A stretch of DNA of 62,890 nucleotides from an uncultured Clostridium sp. GTDB taxonomy: Bacteria > Bacillota > Clostridia > Oscillospirales > Butyricicoccaceae. A program made the position numbers and the translations under genes. The stretch covers positions 1-62,890 of the forward strand of contig CANEGK010000007.1 of NCBI GenBank assembly GCA_947427035.1, in the 5' to 3' direction. The notes beneath the pieces were generated by a model. The model had not been told where the DNA came from. It saw only the letters and a program-made list of their open reading frames with translations, and did not search any database. The number at the start of each line of letters is the position of its first letter. Positions within the stretch are counted from its first letter, which is position 1. Below are positions 1 to 9,416 of the stretch, in pieces.

Positions 1-30
1 GCCACTGCGGGCCCCCCGTGCCGATTTTTG

Positions 31-204
31 GTTCTTTTGTTCGGAAACAAAAGAACAACGAAGTTCCCCTGCTGCGTCGTAACGCAGCACCAATTTTTTT
101 GGTACTTTTTGTCGACACAAAAAGTACGAATGCCCAACTTCTCCCCCGTATGGGGGAAAAATCCAAAATCCTTTTATTTCTTTTTCACACAACAAAAGAA
201 ATAA
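31..204. repeat. Cluster of AT-rich inverted repeats
   Basis: Three near-perfect 11-bp inverted repeats lie in tandem: 31-41 with 46-56 (arms GTTCTTTTGTT), 102-112 with 117-127 (arms GTACTTTTTGT) and 174-184 with 194-204 (arms TTATTTCTTTT). A GC-rich hairpin at 71-88 and a short C5/G5 hairpin near 142-156 lie between them. No gene is visible in 1-285. The arms are similar in composition but not identical, so this resembles a family of small palindromic intergenic elements or stacked terminators rather than a CRISPR. Function is unknown. Confidence 0.6.
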
Positions 205-234
205 CCGCCCGGCTTTCACCCTGGCGGTTATTTC
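198..234 (-). terminator. Hairpin terminator after the dpp operon
   Basis: A 12-bp perfect stem (198-209 with 223-234) with a 13-base loop lies about 50 bases beyond the dppF stop on the minus strand. The distal arm runs into the T/A-rich hairpin 174-204, with which it shares bases 198-204, so the two stems cannot form together. Confidence 0.6.
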
Positions 235-285
235 TTAACATAATGCGAGGGAAGCCGCCGCTTATCGGCCACACTCCCTCTTCTG

Positions 286-1263
286 CTATGGATCCAACCG
301 GTGGCAGGCGGCGAAGTGGCCGGGCGCGCATTCGCGCATCACCGGCTCTTCCTGCGAGCAGCGCTCGGTTGCAAAGGGACAGCGGGTGTGGAACCGGCAG
401 CCGGACGGAATATTGCCGGCCGACGGCACCTCGCCCGTCAGCACAATACGCTCGCGCGCTTCGCGCCCCGCCAGCATGGGAATGGCCGACAAAAGCGCCT
501 GCGTATAGGGGTGCGCGGGGTGGGTAAACAACTCTTCCGTTTCGCTCAGCTCGACCACCTTGCCCAGATACATGACGGCGACGCGGTCGGAAATGTGCTC
601 GACGACGTTGAGCGCGTGCGAAATGAAAAGATAGGTCATGTCGGAAAACTGCTCTTTGAGATCCATCAGCAGATTGATGATCTGCGACTGAATGGAGACA
701 TCGAGCGCCGAAACCGCTTCGTCGCACACCAGAAACTCCGGCTGCAAAGCGATGGCGCGTGCAATGGCGACGCGCTGGCGCTGGCCGCCCGAAAACTCAT
801 GCGGGTAGCGCGGCGCATACACGGGCGACAGACCGACCTGCGACAGCAGCTCACCGGTGCGCTCCAGCGCCTGCTTCTGCGTCATGCCCATCTGCACCGT
901 CAGCACTTCGGTCAGCATCCGCCGCACCGTCTGGCGCGGGTTGAGCGAGGAATACGGGTCCTGGAAAATGATTTGCAGCTTGCGCCGAAGCTCGCGCAGC
1001 TCGTCCCCTTTGGCCTCCAGAATGTTTTTTCCACCGTAGATGATCTTACCTTCGGTCGGCTCGTTGAGCCGCACAATGGCGCGGCCGATGGTCGTCTTTC
1101 CGCAGCCCGACTCGCCCACCAGCCCCAGCGTTTCGCCGCGGCGGATGGCAAGGGTGACGTCGTCGACCGCCTTGATGTGCCCGGTGACCCGCCGTGCCAG
1201 CCCCGTTTTGATGGGGAAATAGACCTTCAGGCCCTCGATACTGCAACTGACGTTATTCTGCAT
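286..1263 (-). CDS. dppF: Oligo/dipeptide ABC transporter ATPase, DppF/OppF type
   Basis: One of the two ATPases that power a peptide-family importer at the inner face of the membrane. The 325-residue protein has a Walker [10 protein letters not shown] near residues 50-58, Q-loop QDPYSSLNP, signature FSGGQ near 157-161 and Walker B LVCDEA near 178-183. It ends with the oligopeptide-transporter C-terminal region containing CRFHTRCPF. The ATG overlaps the end of dppD by 11 bases and follows a G-rich ribosome site, so it is translationally coupled as the last gene of the operon. Family assignment is secure; the substrate class is inferred from the neighbours. Confidence 0.93.
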   Translation of the reverse strand: MQNNVSCSIEGLKVYFPIKTGLARRVTGHIKAVDDVTLAIRRGETLGLVGESGCGKTTIGRAIVRLNEPTEGKIIYGGKNILEAKGDELRELRRKLQIIFQDPYSSLNPRQTVRRMLTEVLTVQMGMTQKQALERTGELLSQVGLSPVYAPRYPHEFSGGQRQRVAIARAIALQPEFLVCDEAVSALDVSIQSQIINLLMDLKEQFSDMTYLFISHALNVVEHISDRVAVMYLGKVVELSETEELFTHPAHPYTQALLSAIPMLAGREARERIVLTGEVPSAGNIPSGCRFHTRCPFATERCSQEEPVMRECAPGHFAACHRLDP

Positions 1264-2239
1264 TGCCGTCCCCCCTTAAAAAGCAGCTGACGCGGCGGTC
1301 GCCCGTCCGGGTTTCGGGCGGCTCCTTTTCGCGGCAGATATCCATAGCGTAGGGGCAGCGCGGGTGGAACCGGCAGCCCTTTGGAAAGCGCAGCGGGTTG
1401 GGCACTGCGCCGGTAATGGACTCGAGCCGGCCGCCGCGCTTGACCTTGATGCCCGGAATGGATAAAATCAACAGCTTGGTATACGGGTGCTGCGGGTCGC
1501 TGAAAATCTCTTCGACCGCGCCTTCTTCGACAATTTTGCCCGCGTACATGACGGCGACGCGGTGCGCCAGCTGCGACACGACGCCGAAGTCGTGCGTAAT
1601 CAAAATGACCGACATGCCGCTTTCCTGCTGAAGTTCGCGCATGAGCTGCAAAATCTGCGCCTGAATGGTGACGTCAAGCGCCGTCGTCGGCTCGTCGGCG
1701 ATGACAAGCGGCGCGCCGGCGGCCAGCGCGATGGCGATCATGACGCGCTGGCGCAGCCCGCCCGAAAGCTGGTGCGGGTACACGCGCAGGCGTTCTTCGG
1801 GATTGGGTACGCCGACGCGGCGCAGCATTTCAACCGAGCGCTCATGCACTTCTTTTTTGCTCATCTCGGGGTGGTGGCATGTAAAGACCTCGCCGATCTG
1901 CCGCTCGATGCGGTATACCGGGTTGAGCGACGTCATCGGCTCCTGAAAGATCATCGAGATGCCAGAGCCGCGCAGCAGGCGGCGCTGCTCACGATCCATG
2001 GCCAGAAGATCCCGACCCTCGAAGCTCAGTTCGTCGGCCGCGACCTCGGCCGATTCGGCCAGAAGCCCGATGATGGAAAGGGAGGTGACCGTTTTGCCGC
2101 AGCCCGACTCGCCCACCAGGGCGAGCGTCTCGCCGCGGTTTACGTCAAATGATACGCCGTCGACCGAGCGCACGATGCCTTCGGGCGTCTTAAAGCTGGT
2201 GCGCAGGTTTTTTACGCGCAGCAATCTGCTTTCTTCCAC
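1253..2239 (-). CDS. dppD: Oligo/dipeptide ABC transporter ATPase, DppD/OppD type
   Basis: Partner ATPase of DppF, expected to form the heterodimeric motor under the DppB/DppC permease. Walker [10 protein letters not shown], signature LSGGLRQRV, Walker B LVIADEPT and the C-terminal CRFHPRCPY segment are present; length is 328 residues. I chose the GTG at 2239 because AGGTGA lies five bases upstream of it. A GTG at 2248, directly after the dppC stop, would add three residues and is the alternative start. The LSGGL signature (not LSGGQ) is common in DppD proteins. Confidence 0.92.
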   Translation of the reverse strand: MEESRLLRVKNLRTSFKTPEGIVRSVDGVSFDVNRGETLALVGESGCGKTVTSLSIIGLLAESAEVAADELSFEGRDLLAMDREQRRLLRGSGISMIFQEPMTSLNPVYRIERQIGEVFTCHHPEMSKKEVHERSVEMLRRVGVPNPEERLRVYPHQLSGGLRQRVMIAIALAAGAPLVIADEPTTALDVTIQAQILQLMRELQQESGMSVILITHDFGVVSQLAHRVAVMYAGKIVEEGAVEEIFSDPQHPYTKLLILSIPGIKVKRGGRLESITGAVPNPLRFPKGCRFHPRCPYAMDICREKEPPETRTGDRRVSCFLRGDGNAE

Positions 2240-2248
2240 AGTGGTCAC

Positions 2249-3157
2249 CTACTTTCTCAGTCTGGGGTCAAAGGCGTCGCGCAGGCCGTCGCCCACCCAG
2301 TTCATGGCGAGCACGGTCAGCGAAATGGCCACGCCCGGAATGGTGGTCAGGTACGAATGGGTTTGCAGGTAGTTGCGCCCCTGGTTGAGCATGACGCCCC
2401 AGTCGGGCAGCGTCGAGTCGACGCCCATGCCCAGAAAGTTCAGGCTGGCGGCCGACAGAATGGCGTTGCCGACGGCCAGCGTCAGCTGCACGATGATGGG
2501 GCCCATGGCGTTGGGCAGGATGTGGTTAAAAATGATGCGCGGGCTTTTGAACCCGGCCACACGGGCCGACTCGACGTATTCCTGCTCCTTGAGCGCCAGC
2601 ACCTGGCTGCGCGTCAGGCGCGCAAAGCCCGGCCAGCCGATGATGGCCAGCGCCAGCACGACGTTTTTCTGGCTGGCGCCCAGCGCCGCCATGATGGCGA
2701 TGGCGATGATCAGAAAGGGGAAGGAAAGCATAATGTCGGTAAAGCGCATGAGCAGCGAATCGAGCCGGCCGCCGAAATAGCCGCTGACGCAGCCGATGAC
2801 GACGCCGGCCGCCGCCGACAGCAGGGCGACGACGACGCCGGTCAGCACCGAGGTGCGCCCGCCGTAAATGAGGCGCGACCAGATGTCACGGCCGTAGTCG
2901 TCGGTGCCCAGCAGGTGCCCTTCGCTGCCCGGGGGCAGCAGCTTGTCTTTTGGGTTCATGTCAATGACGGGATCGTATTTTGTAAAAAGCGGCGCGCCGA
3001 CGCACAAAACGACGATGACGATGAGCAGTATCAGCCCGATGACGGCGATTTTATTTTTGCAGAAGCTGCGTCTTATGTCCTTCCAGTAAGACGAGGCCGA
3101 CAATCCCTCTTCGCCAATGACCGCGGCGGGGACGCTGTTTTTTTCCTGATTGTTCAC
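2249..3157 (-). CDS. dppC: Peptide ABC transporter permease, DppC type
   Basis: Integral membrane permease of 302 residues. The N-terminal cytosolic stretch of about 35 residues and first membrane helix match the OppC_N region. The binding-protein-dependent transport domain follows, with motif LGTDDYGRDIWSRL and the EAA-loop region ALKEQEYVESARVAG. It starts at a GTG preceded by AGGAGGGG with ideal spacing, and its stop abuts the start of dppD. It would pair with DppB to form the translocation channel. Confidence 0.92.
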   Translation of the reverse strand: MNNQEKNSVPAAVIGEEGLSASSYWKDIRRSFCKNKIAVIGLILLIVIVVLCVGAPLFTKYDPVIDMNPKDKLLPPGSEGHLLGTDDYGRDIWSRLIYGGRTSVLTGVVVALLSAAAGVVIGCVSGYFGGRLDSLLMRFTDIMLSFPFLIIAIAIMAALGASQKNVVLALAIIGWPGFARLTRSQVLALKEQEYVESARVAGFKSPRIIFNHILPNAMGPIIVQLTLAVGNAILSAASLNFLGMGVDSTLPDWGVMLNQGRNYLQTHSYLTTIPGVAISLTVLAMNWVGDGLRDAFDPRLRK

Positions 3158-3169
3158 GCTTGCCCCTCC

Positions 3170-4132
3170 TTACTTTTTGTCCAGGCGGATCTTGGGGTTG
3201 AGCCACGCATAACAGACGTCAACCAGCAGATTGATGAGCAGAAAGAGTGTACACAAAAGCAGCGTAGCGCCCTGGATCATCGGGTAATCGCGCTTGCCAA
3301 TGGCGTTGACGATAAGCCGCCCGACGCCCGGCCAGGCAAAGATCGTTTCAGTGACGACGGCGCCGCCCAAAAGGCCGCCGACCTCGGAGCCAAAGACGGT
3401 GATAACCGGTATCAGCGCGTTTTTCATGGCGTGGCCCATGAGCACGATTTTCTCCTTCAGGCCCTTGCTGCGCGCAAAACGGATATAGTCCTGCCCCAGA
3501 ACGTCGAGCATACTCGAGCGGATCATGCGGGTTTGCGTAGCCGCCAGGCCCAGGCCCAGCGAAATGGCGGGCAGCGCCAGATGCGACAGCACCGATCCGA
3601 CGCCCTCTTCCAGATAGCCGATGCCCTTGCTCGGCAGCCAGCCGAGGTTGAGTGAAAAGACGATGATGAGCACCAGCGCAAACCAGAACTTGGGCAGGGA
3701 CACGCCGATGGTCGCCATGAAGGTGGCGATGGAATCCCAGATGCTGCCGCGTTTGATGGCCGCCAGAATGCCCAGGGGCACCGACACCAGCACCGAGATA
3801 ATCATGGCGGCCGCCGTCAGCTTGAGCGTTGCCGGCATTCGCGCCATGATCTCGTCAAAGACATCCTGTTTGCTGATGTAAGACTGCCCGAGATCTCCGG
3901 TCACCGCCCCCTTTACAAAATCAAAATAACGGACGAGAAAAGGCCGGTCCAGCCCGAGATCCTGCCGCACCATCTCATAGGTTTCGGGGCTGATTTTCTG
4001 CGATTCTCCCGCGCCCAGCATCAGGTAAACAGGGTCGCCCGGCGTCAGGTACAAAAGCCCGAAAATCATAAAAGAGATGACGAGGAGGGTGGGGATCATT
4101 TGCAGCAGCCTGCGAATGATATATACGCGCAT
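3170..4132 (-). CDS. dppB: Peptide ABC transporter permease, DppB type
   Basis: Integral membrane permease of 320 residues. It opens with MRVYIIRRLLQMIPTL and has LTPGDP after the first helix, both typical of DppB/OppB, and ends with the usual LVDVCYAWLNPKIRL segment. The reading frame is open further upstream, but the ATG at 4132 is chosen because AAAGGAGGATATTG precedes it directly and the family begins there. It lies 12 bases upstream of dppC and about 90 bases downstream of the binding-protein gene. Confidence 0.92.
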   Translation of the reverse strand: MRVYIIRRLLQMIPTLLVISFMIFGLLYLTPGDPVYLMLGAGESQKISPETYEMVRQDLGLDRPFLVRYFDFVKGAVTGDLGQSYISKQDVFDEIMARMPATLKLTAAAMIISVLVSVPLGILAAIKRGSIWDSIATFMATIGVSLPKFWFALVLIIVFSLNLGWLPSKGIGYLEEGVGSVLSHLALPAISLGLGLAATQTRMIRSSMLDVLGQDYIRFARSKGLKEKIVLMGHAMKNALIPVITVFGSEVGGLLGGAVVTETIFAWPGVGRLIVNAIGKRDYPMIQGATLLLCTLFLLINLLVDVCYAWLNPKIRLDKK

Positions 4133-4223
4133 CAATATCCTCCTTTGGGGTTCTCCGTTGTGATAGGCCGCGCGCCGGAGGATTTCCTCCGGCGCGGCGG
4201 CTGACGGCAAGAGTTACTCTTTG

Positions 4224-5915
4224 TTATTTGACTTCCACATCGACGTTGCGGTAATCGTTGCACAGGCTGTACCACAGCGTCGGGCTCTTGTCAAAGTCCT
4301 TGACGCGGGTGTTCATGCCGACCTGAACATACTCAAAATACCCGCCGGCGTGCACTTTGTTCTCCAGCGCGCGCATGGAGCATTCCTTAAGCAGCTCGAC
4401 GCGCTTTGCGTCGTCGACAGTGGCATAGGCTTCGTCGAGCATGGCGTTGAGCTCGAGATCTTCATAGAAAACGTTGTGGGCGCTCGACTGGGTGGCGACC
4501 GAGTGGAACAGCATGTTCATGCCGCCGATGACGCTGCCGCCGCCCATGACGAACATTTCGGTGTTGCCCGATGCGATGTCGGCCGTCATGGTCGCCCATT
4601 CGGTCGGCTGTGCCGCGGCGTCCACACCGATGGCTTTCAGATAGGTCGCTGCCATTTCACCCAGCTTGACGCGGTTCTGGTCGCTCGTCGGGCACTTGAT
4701 GGAGAAGGACAGGGTCTGTCCGTCCTTTTCATAAATACCGCTCGAGTTTTTGCTCCAGCCGGCCTCTTCCAGAAGCTGCTGCGCCTTTTCGGGGTTGCAT
4801 TCATAAACGGCCTTCCAGGCGTCCTGATCGGCGCCCTCGAACTCCAGCGGCACGCCGCCGCCATAGGCGTCGACAGCCAGCTGCGCGCCAAAGTCGTTGC
4901 TGAACAGCGTCTCGGTGATGGCCTCGAAGTCAATGGCCATGGAGATGGCCTGGCGGACTTTGATATCTTTGAACATGTCGTTCGAGCAGTTGAAGGCAAG
5001 GTAGCGGTACCAGCCCACGCTGTTGGGCAGCAGGGTCAGGAAGTCCTTGGATGCGACAGCCTCGAGGTCGGTGGTCAGAATCTGCGGAACAATATCGACT
5101 TCCTCATTTTGCAGGGCAATGGCGGCGACCGCCTTGTCGGGCACGATTTCGATAATGACCTTGTCAAGGTTGGGCTTGACGCGGTAGTCGGGGTTGGGCA
5201 GCAGGGTGACGCGATCGTCGACCTTATAATCGGAGAAGATGAACGCGCCGGTGCCGACGGGCTGCGCCGTCAGGTCGAAGTTTTCTTCAACGGCCTTCAT
5301 CGGGAAGATGAGAACGCCCGACAGCTCGTACAGCAGAATGGCCGACGGCTTTTTGGCGTGGATGGTCAGGGTGAAATCGTCGGTCGCTTCCACCGACTCG
5401 ACCAGCGGAGACAGGTCGCCCCACTCGGTCGAACCGTTGCTCTCGTCGAGCACAAAGTCCAAAACGGCCTTGACGTCGGCGGCCTTAACCTGTACCTTTT
5501 CATCAAACAGGTCGTTGCCCTCGGTCTGCCAATAGACGTTGTCGCGGATTTTGAAGACCAGCGTAGTGTCGTCGGTGTATTCCCATGATTCGGCGATGGC
5601 CGGGACATATTCAACGCCGTCCTTTGCGCCGGTGTTGACCTCGATCAGCGCTTCATAGACGTTGCCGATGACATAACGGTCGCCGTCCGAGTTGGAGATC
5701 CACGGGGTCAGAGAACCGATGGTGTAGGGCGAAGCGATGGTCAAAACCTTTTCGCCGCCCGAACCGCCGTTGTCCTCGTTTCCGGCGGGCGGATTATCCT
5801 CGCTGCCGCCGTTCGAGCCCGAGGGCTGGCCGCTTTCCTTGTTGCTGCACGCGCCCAGCACCAGGCTGAACGCCAGGGCCAGAGCGAGCACCAGAGCCAA
5901 TTTTCTTCTTTTCAT
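4224..5915 (-). CDS. dppA: Peptide-family ABC transporter substrate-binding lipoprotein
   Basis: Extracellular solute-binding protein of family 5 (DppA/OppA-like), 563 residues. A basic N-terminus and hydrophobic stretch end in the lipobox LGAC, with Cys23 as the predicted lipidation site. A low-complexity Ser/Gly/Asn/Glu linker to about residue 55 precedes the binding fold. Family 5 hallmarks include PVGTGAF and the region around KVRQAISMAIDFEAI. The ATG follows AACAGGAGGACGATT. It would capture ligand at the outer membrane face for DppBCDF. The ligand is unknown; the upstream amidohydrolase suggests peptide- or amide-like compounds. Confidence 0.9.
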   Translation of the reverse strand: MKRRKLALVLALALAFSLVLGACSNKESGQPSGSNGGSEDNPPAGNEDNGGSGGEKVLTIASPYTIGSLTPWISNSDGDRYVIGNVYEALIEVNTGAKDGVEYVPAIAESWEYTDDTTLVFKIRDNVYWQTEGNDLFDEKVQVKAADVKAVLDFVLDESNGSTEWGDLSPLVESVEATDDFTLTIHAKKPSAILLYELSGVLIFPMKAVEENFDLTAQPVGTGAFIFSDYKVDDRVTLLPNPDYRVKPNLDKVIIEIVPDKAVAAIALQNEEVDIVPQILTTDLEAVASKDFLTLLPNSVGWYRYLAFNCSNDMFKDIKVRQAISMAIDFEAITETLFSNDFGAQLAVDAYGGGVPLEFEGADQDAWKAVYECNPEKAQQLLEEAGWSKNSSGIYEKDGQTLSFSIKCPTSDQNRVKLGEMAATYLKAIGVDAAAQPTEWATMTADIASGNTEMFVMGGGSVIGGMNMLFHSVATQSSAHNVFYEDLELNAMLDEAYATVDDAKRVELLKECSMRALENKVHAGGYFEYVQVGMNTRVKDFDKSPTLWYSLCNDYRNVDVEVK

Positions 5916-6007
5916 AATCGTCCTCCTGTTTTTTTGTTCTGCCGGGCAGAATAAGCAAATGGATTTGTCAGCTCTCCCACTTTAGCTTCATAAATTTTAC
6001 TCGGCTG

Positions 6008-6027
6008 TCCTCCGCTCCGACGGAGGA
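6008..6027. other. Intercistronic hairpin between amidohydrolase and binding-protein genes
   Basis: TCCTCCG (6008-6014) pairs perfectly with CGGAGGA (6021-6027) around a six-base loop. There is no U-tract on the minus strand, so it is more likely an mRNA processing or stability element ahead of dppA than a full terminator (inference). Confidence 0.35.
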
Positions 6028-6035
6028 GCCTCCTG

Positions 6036-7184
6036 TCAGGCGCGCTTGTCGCTGACAATTTCGCCGTCAATGACGGTCACACGGCACTCGGTCAGATTGC
6101 TCAGGGGGTCGCCGTCAAAAATGGCAAAGTCGGCGTCTTTGCCCACTTCAATCGAGCCGACGCGCTTGTCAAGTCCCATGACGCGGGCCGGGTTGATGGT
6201 AATGGCGGCCAGAGCGCCTGCTCTCGACATACCGCGGCGCACGATGATGCCGACATGCGTGGGCAGCCACTGGGTGTCCCAGCCGCCGTCAGCCGTCAGG
6301 CAGACGGGCACACCGGCCTTTTCCAGCACGCCCGGCGTCGACTGCTCAAGGCCCCAGACCTCCATTTTGAGCGGGGTGAGAAGCAGCGGGCCGATGGTGC
6401 AGGGCACCTTTTCCTGCGCCAGCAGGTTGGCGATCTTATAGCCTTCCGTCGCGTGCTCAATGGCGTAATCCAAATGATATTCACGGCCCAGGCGGACGGC
6501 TGTCGTGATGTCGTTGGCCTGATGGCAGTGAATGCGCACGCGCATTTCGCCGCGCACAACGGGTACCAATGCCTGGAGCTTGGCGTCAAAGGCCGGTTTT
6601 TCGCCCTTGTCCAGCTTGTCGGCGTACTGGAGCGCGCGCTCAAAATAATCACGGGCAATCCCGGCCGTGCCCATGCGGGTCATGGGGGCTTTGTCCTTCA
6701 TGCCGAAGCAGCGCTTGGGGTTTTCGCCCAGCGCCATTTTCATCTGCTCGCTGCCGGGGATGTACATTTCTTCTGCCGTGCTGCCGCGCAGCTTGAACGA
6801 GCAGCCCATGCCGCCGATGACGTTGGCCGAGCCCGGACCGGTGTAGCAGGTGGTAAAGCCCGCGCCGCGCACCGGCTCAATGGCCGCGTCAAAGGGGTTG
6901 AGCGCGTCCAGCGCACGGACGTTGGGGGTGACGGGATCGATCATCTCGTTGTAGTCCTGGTGGCCCGGCATGGTTTCGCGGCCGTGCATCAGGCACAGGT
7001 GCGTGTGGCAGTCAATCAGGCCCGGCATGACGACGCAGCCCTGCGCGTCGATGACCTCGGCCCCCGCGGGCACAGCCAGGTCGGCCCCCACCGCGGTGAT
7101 TTTTCCGTTTTCATACAGAATGGTTCCCTTTTCCAGCGTTTCTCCTGTAATGGTGATGATTGTTCCATTGGTAATCGCTTTCAT
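6036..7184 (-). CDS. Metal-dependent amidohydrolase (imidazolonepropionase/prolidase-like)
   Basis: Cytosolic amidohydrolase-superfamily enzyme of 382 residues. The N-terminal beta-sandwich is followed by DCHTH (metal ligands His60 and His62), a downstream IHCHQ and EHATEG histidine pair, and the catalytic Asp in LTADGG. The C-terminal segment KDADFAIFDGDPL is typical of the family. It is the first gene of the minus-strand operon leading into the peptide transporter, so it probably hydrolyses the imported compound. The exact substrate (N-acyl amino acid, dipeptide or lactam) cannot be fixed from sequence. Confidence 0.85.
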   Translation of the reverse strand: MKAITNGTIITITGETLEKGTILYENGKITAVGADLAVPAGAEVIDAQGCVVMPGLIDCHTHLCLMHGRETMPGHQDYNEMIDPVTPNVRALDALNPFDAAIEPVRGAGFTTCYTGPGSANVIGGMGCSFKLRGSTAEEMYIPGSEQMKMALGENPKRCFGMKDKAPMTRMGTAGIARDYFERALQYADKLDKGEKPAFDAKLQALVPVVRGEMRVRIHCHQANDITTAVRLGREYHLDYAIEHATEGYKIANLLAQEKVPCTIGPLLLTPLKMEVWGLEQSTPGVLEKAGVPVCLTADGGWDTQWLPTHVGIIVRRGMSRAGALAAITINPARVMGLDKRVGSIEVGKDADFAIFDGDPLSNLTECRVTVIDGEIVSDKRA

Positions 7185-7239
7185 TTTTCTTCACCTCTTT
7201 ATTTTTTGTATAGCAGTTGATTTACAATCCGTTTGTCTT

Positions 7240-7268
7240 ATGATACCATTAGGCACGGGGAAAGTAAA
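7240..7268 (-). promoter_or_regulatory. Sigma-A-like promoter of the amidohydrolase-dpp operon
   Basis: On the minus strand TTTACT (7268-7263) and TATCAT (7245-7240) are separated by exactly 17 bases, about 55 bases upstream of the amidohydrolase ATG. The RpiR-family gene is divergent from this point and may act here. Confidence 0.5.
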
Positions 7269-7376
7269 CATGTCCTTTAGTATGATAAATCAAAAAAGAC
7301 GTCTCTTTTTTTGGCTAGTTTGCACAAATTCATTGAAATACATAATGATTCGCTTGCTATAAGGATGGGTGTATCT

Positions 7377-8243
7377 ATGCAAAATATCGTTGAACGCTTA
7401 CAGTCTGAAGAAAGCGCCCTGCCTCATAAGCAGCGCCGGCTGGCCCAATACATGCTGCGGAACAGCGGGGATATGTGCTATTTGACGCTGCGCCAGCTGG
7501 CCGAACGCGCCGGCGTTTCAGAAGTGACGGTGCTGCGCCTGTGCCGGGCGCTGGGGCTGGACGGCTTCAACGCGATGAAGGAAGGTTTCCGCCTGTACCA
7601 GCAGGCGCTTCGCGAAAGCTATCGGGAGCTGGCGGACAGCGCGGCGCGCCGCCCGATTGACCCCGGCGACAAAACCGCCATGCTGCTTCACTGCTTCGAA
7701 ACGGAAATGCACAACGTCGGCAAATTTTCAAAGCTTTTTTCCCCGGAGCAGTATTTCCCCATCGCCCGGCGCATTGCCCAAAGCCGTTCCATCGTCGTCT
7801 GCGGCGCCGAAATTTCGCATACGCTAGCGCAATTTCTTCAGCAGAAGCTGACTTTTATGGGGCTGTCGGCCTTTGCGCCGCCCATTGACCGGCCGGCCGA
7901 GCTACAAGCCATTTTGTCCCGTTTCGGGTCCGAAGACACCTTGATAGCCCTTTCTTTCCCCAATTACGACCAGTCTCTTCCCAATATCATCGGCTTTGTA
8001 CGCTAGCGCGGCGCAGCTGTGTACGGTTTTACCGACCACCCGGACAGCCCGCTCAGCCCCCTGTGCGACCGGTGCCTTTACTGCCAGACCGGCTCGGTCA
8101 TGGCCGTCAACTCAATGACTGTGCCTTTTATGGCCGCCTGCCTGCTCGCCTCGGCCGTGGCGCTCGAGCTGCCGACCGGGCAGCGGCAGGCGGCGCTACG
8201 CGAAAGTATGCGTTTTCGCGACATCCGTGAAAGGCTGACATAA
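7377..8243 (+). pseudogene. RpiR/MurR-family regulator interrupted by an in-frame TAG
   Basis: The frame encodes an N-terminal HTH_6 domain (PHKQRRLAQYML, then LTLRQLAERAGVSEVTVLRLCRALGLDG) followed by a SIS phosphosugar-binding domain, as in RpiR/MurR regulators. An amber codon at 8004-8006 interrupts it, and the same frame then continues with RGAAVYGFTDHPDSPLSPL and the usual end of the SIS domain up to 8243. Read through, the product is 288 codons, the normal family size. The ATG at 7377 has AAGGATGG upstream. One substitution would explain the TAG. The gene is divergent from the amidohydrolase-dpp operon and may have been its regulator; the truncated 209-residue product could still bind DNA. 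Confidence 0.8.
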
Positions 8244-8288
8244 AGATTCCCGCGTTCGCATACCATCCGGTGTAAGGAGGGATGCGTT

Positions 8289-9383
8289 ATGGGTCTGATG
8301 CAAAATAAAACCTTTCAAAAATACTTTGTGCCCGGTATCGTTTTTCAGTCCCTTGTCATCGCAGGCGGTTACGGCACCGGCCGCGAGCTGGTCGAGTTCT
8401 TTCTGGAATACGGGACCGTCGGGGGCCTTCTGGGCATTTTGTGCGTGTCGCTCGTCATGTGGAGCGTCGTCTGCGCGCTGACCTTTGCCCTGGCCCGCAA
8501 GTTTTCCGCCTATGACTACCGCGCGCTGTTCCAGCGGCTTCTGGGCCGCGGCTGGCCGGTGTACGAGGTCTGCTATTTCGCGCTGGTACTGCTCATTCTG
8601 GCCGTCGTCGCATCGTCGGCCGGCACAACGCTCGAGGCGCTTTTCGGCCTGAACTACTGGTTCGGCGTCGGGTTGATGGCGCTCGGCATCGGCTTTCTGG
8701 TGCTCAAGGGCACCGCGGCCATTGAAAGGTTTTTGTCCATGTGGTCCTTTGTGCTGTACGGCGTATACATCCTGTTTCTCCTTTTGTGCTTTGTGCGCTT
8801 CGGCGGCGCCATGCGGCAGGCGCTCTCGTCCGGCTGGGCCGAGCCGGGCTGGCCGGTCGGCGGCTTCCGCTACGCCTTTTACAACCTGGGCACCATTCCG
8901 GCCGTTCTCTTCACTGTGCGCCATTGTGACTCGCCGCGCCAGGCGGCGGGTGCGGGGCTTTTGGCCGGCGTCATCGGCATTCTGCCGGGCGTTTTGCTGC
9001 TGTTGGCCATGACGGCCTTTTACCCCTTTGTCCTGAGCGAACCGCTGCCCGTCAACGCCATTTTGTCGGTGCTCAACCTGCCGTGGCTGCAATACGCCTT
9101 TCAAATCGTACTTTTCGGCACCCTGATCGAAACGGGGACCGGCCTGATTTTTGCCGTCACCGACCGGTTTGAATCGAGCTACCGCGAATGCGGGCTGACC
9201 CCGCCGCGCGCGCTCAAGCCCGGGCTGACCGCCGTTTTGCTGCTGGCCGGGGTCTGCATTGCCAGCGTCGGCCTGACCGGGTTGGTCGAAAGCGGCTACG
9301 GGACCGTTTCGTGGGCCTTTCTTCTGGTTTACGTCATCCCCATCCTGACGGTGGGCGTGTGGCAGCTCATCCGGCGCAAGTAA
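8289..9383 (+). CDS. YkvI-type multi-span membrane protein, probable amino-acid-related transporter
   Basis: Integral membrane protein of 364 residues with about ten hydrophobic segments. Its beginning (GIVFQSLVIAGGYGTGRELVEFF) matches the YkvI family of the APC-type transporter superfamily, where a broken first helix with Gly-rich motif holds the substrate. The ATG is preceded by AAGGAGGGATGCGTT. It follows the interrupted regulator by 45 bases and may share its transcript. The substrate is unknown; proximity to peptide-uptake and cysteine-degrading genes suggests an amino acid or derivative (inference). Confidence 0.75.
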   Translation: MGLMQNKTFQKYFVPGIVFQSLVIAGGYGTGRELVEFFLEYGTVGGLLGILCVSLVMWSVVCALTFALARKFSAYDYRALFQRLLGRGWPVYEVCYFALVLLILAVVASSAGTTLEALFGLNYWFGVGLMALGIGFLVLKGTAAIERFLSMWSFVLYGVYILFLLLCFVRFGGAMRQALSSGWAEPGWPVGGFRYAFYNLGTIPAVLFTVRHCDSPRQAAGAGLLAGVIGILPGVLLLLAMTAFYPFVLSEPLPVNAILSVLNLPWLQYAFQIVLFGTLIETGTGLIFAVTDRFESSYRECGLTPPRALKPGLTAVLLLAGVCIASVGLTGLVESGYGTVSWAFLLVYVIPILTVGVWQLIRRK

Positions 9384-9416
9384 GCCTTTCAAAAAGATCG
9401 TCTTCTTTTCCTGTAT

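Noticed and set aside
7377..8243. The in-frame TAG as a pyrrolysine codon
   Set aside because: TAG is used as an ordinary stop in several genes here (for example those ending at 17439, 18965 and 57582), RpiR regulators are not known pyrrolysine proteins, and no pyl genes are in the window. A nonsense mutation or sequencing error is simpler.
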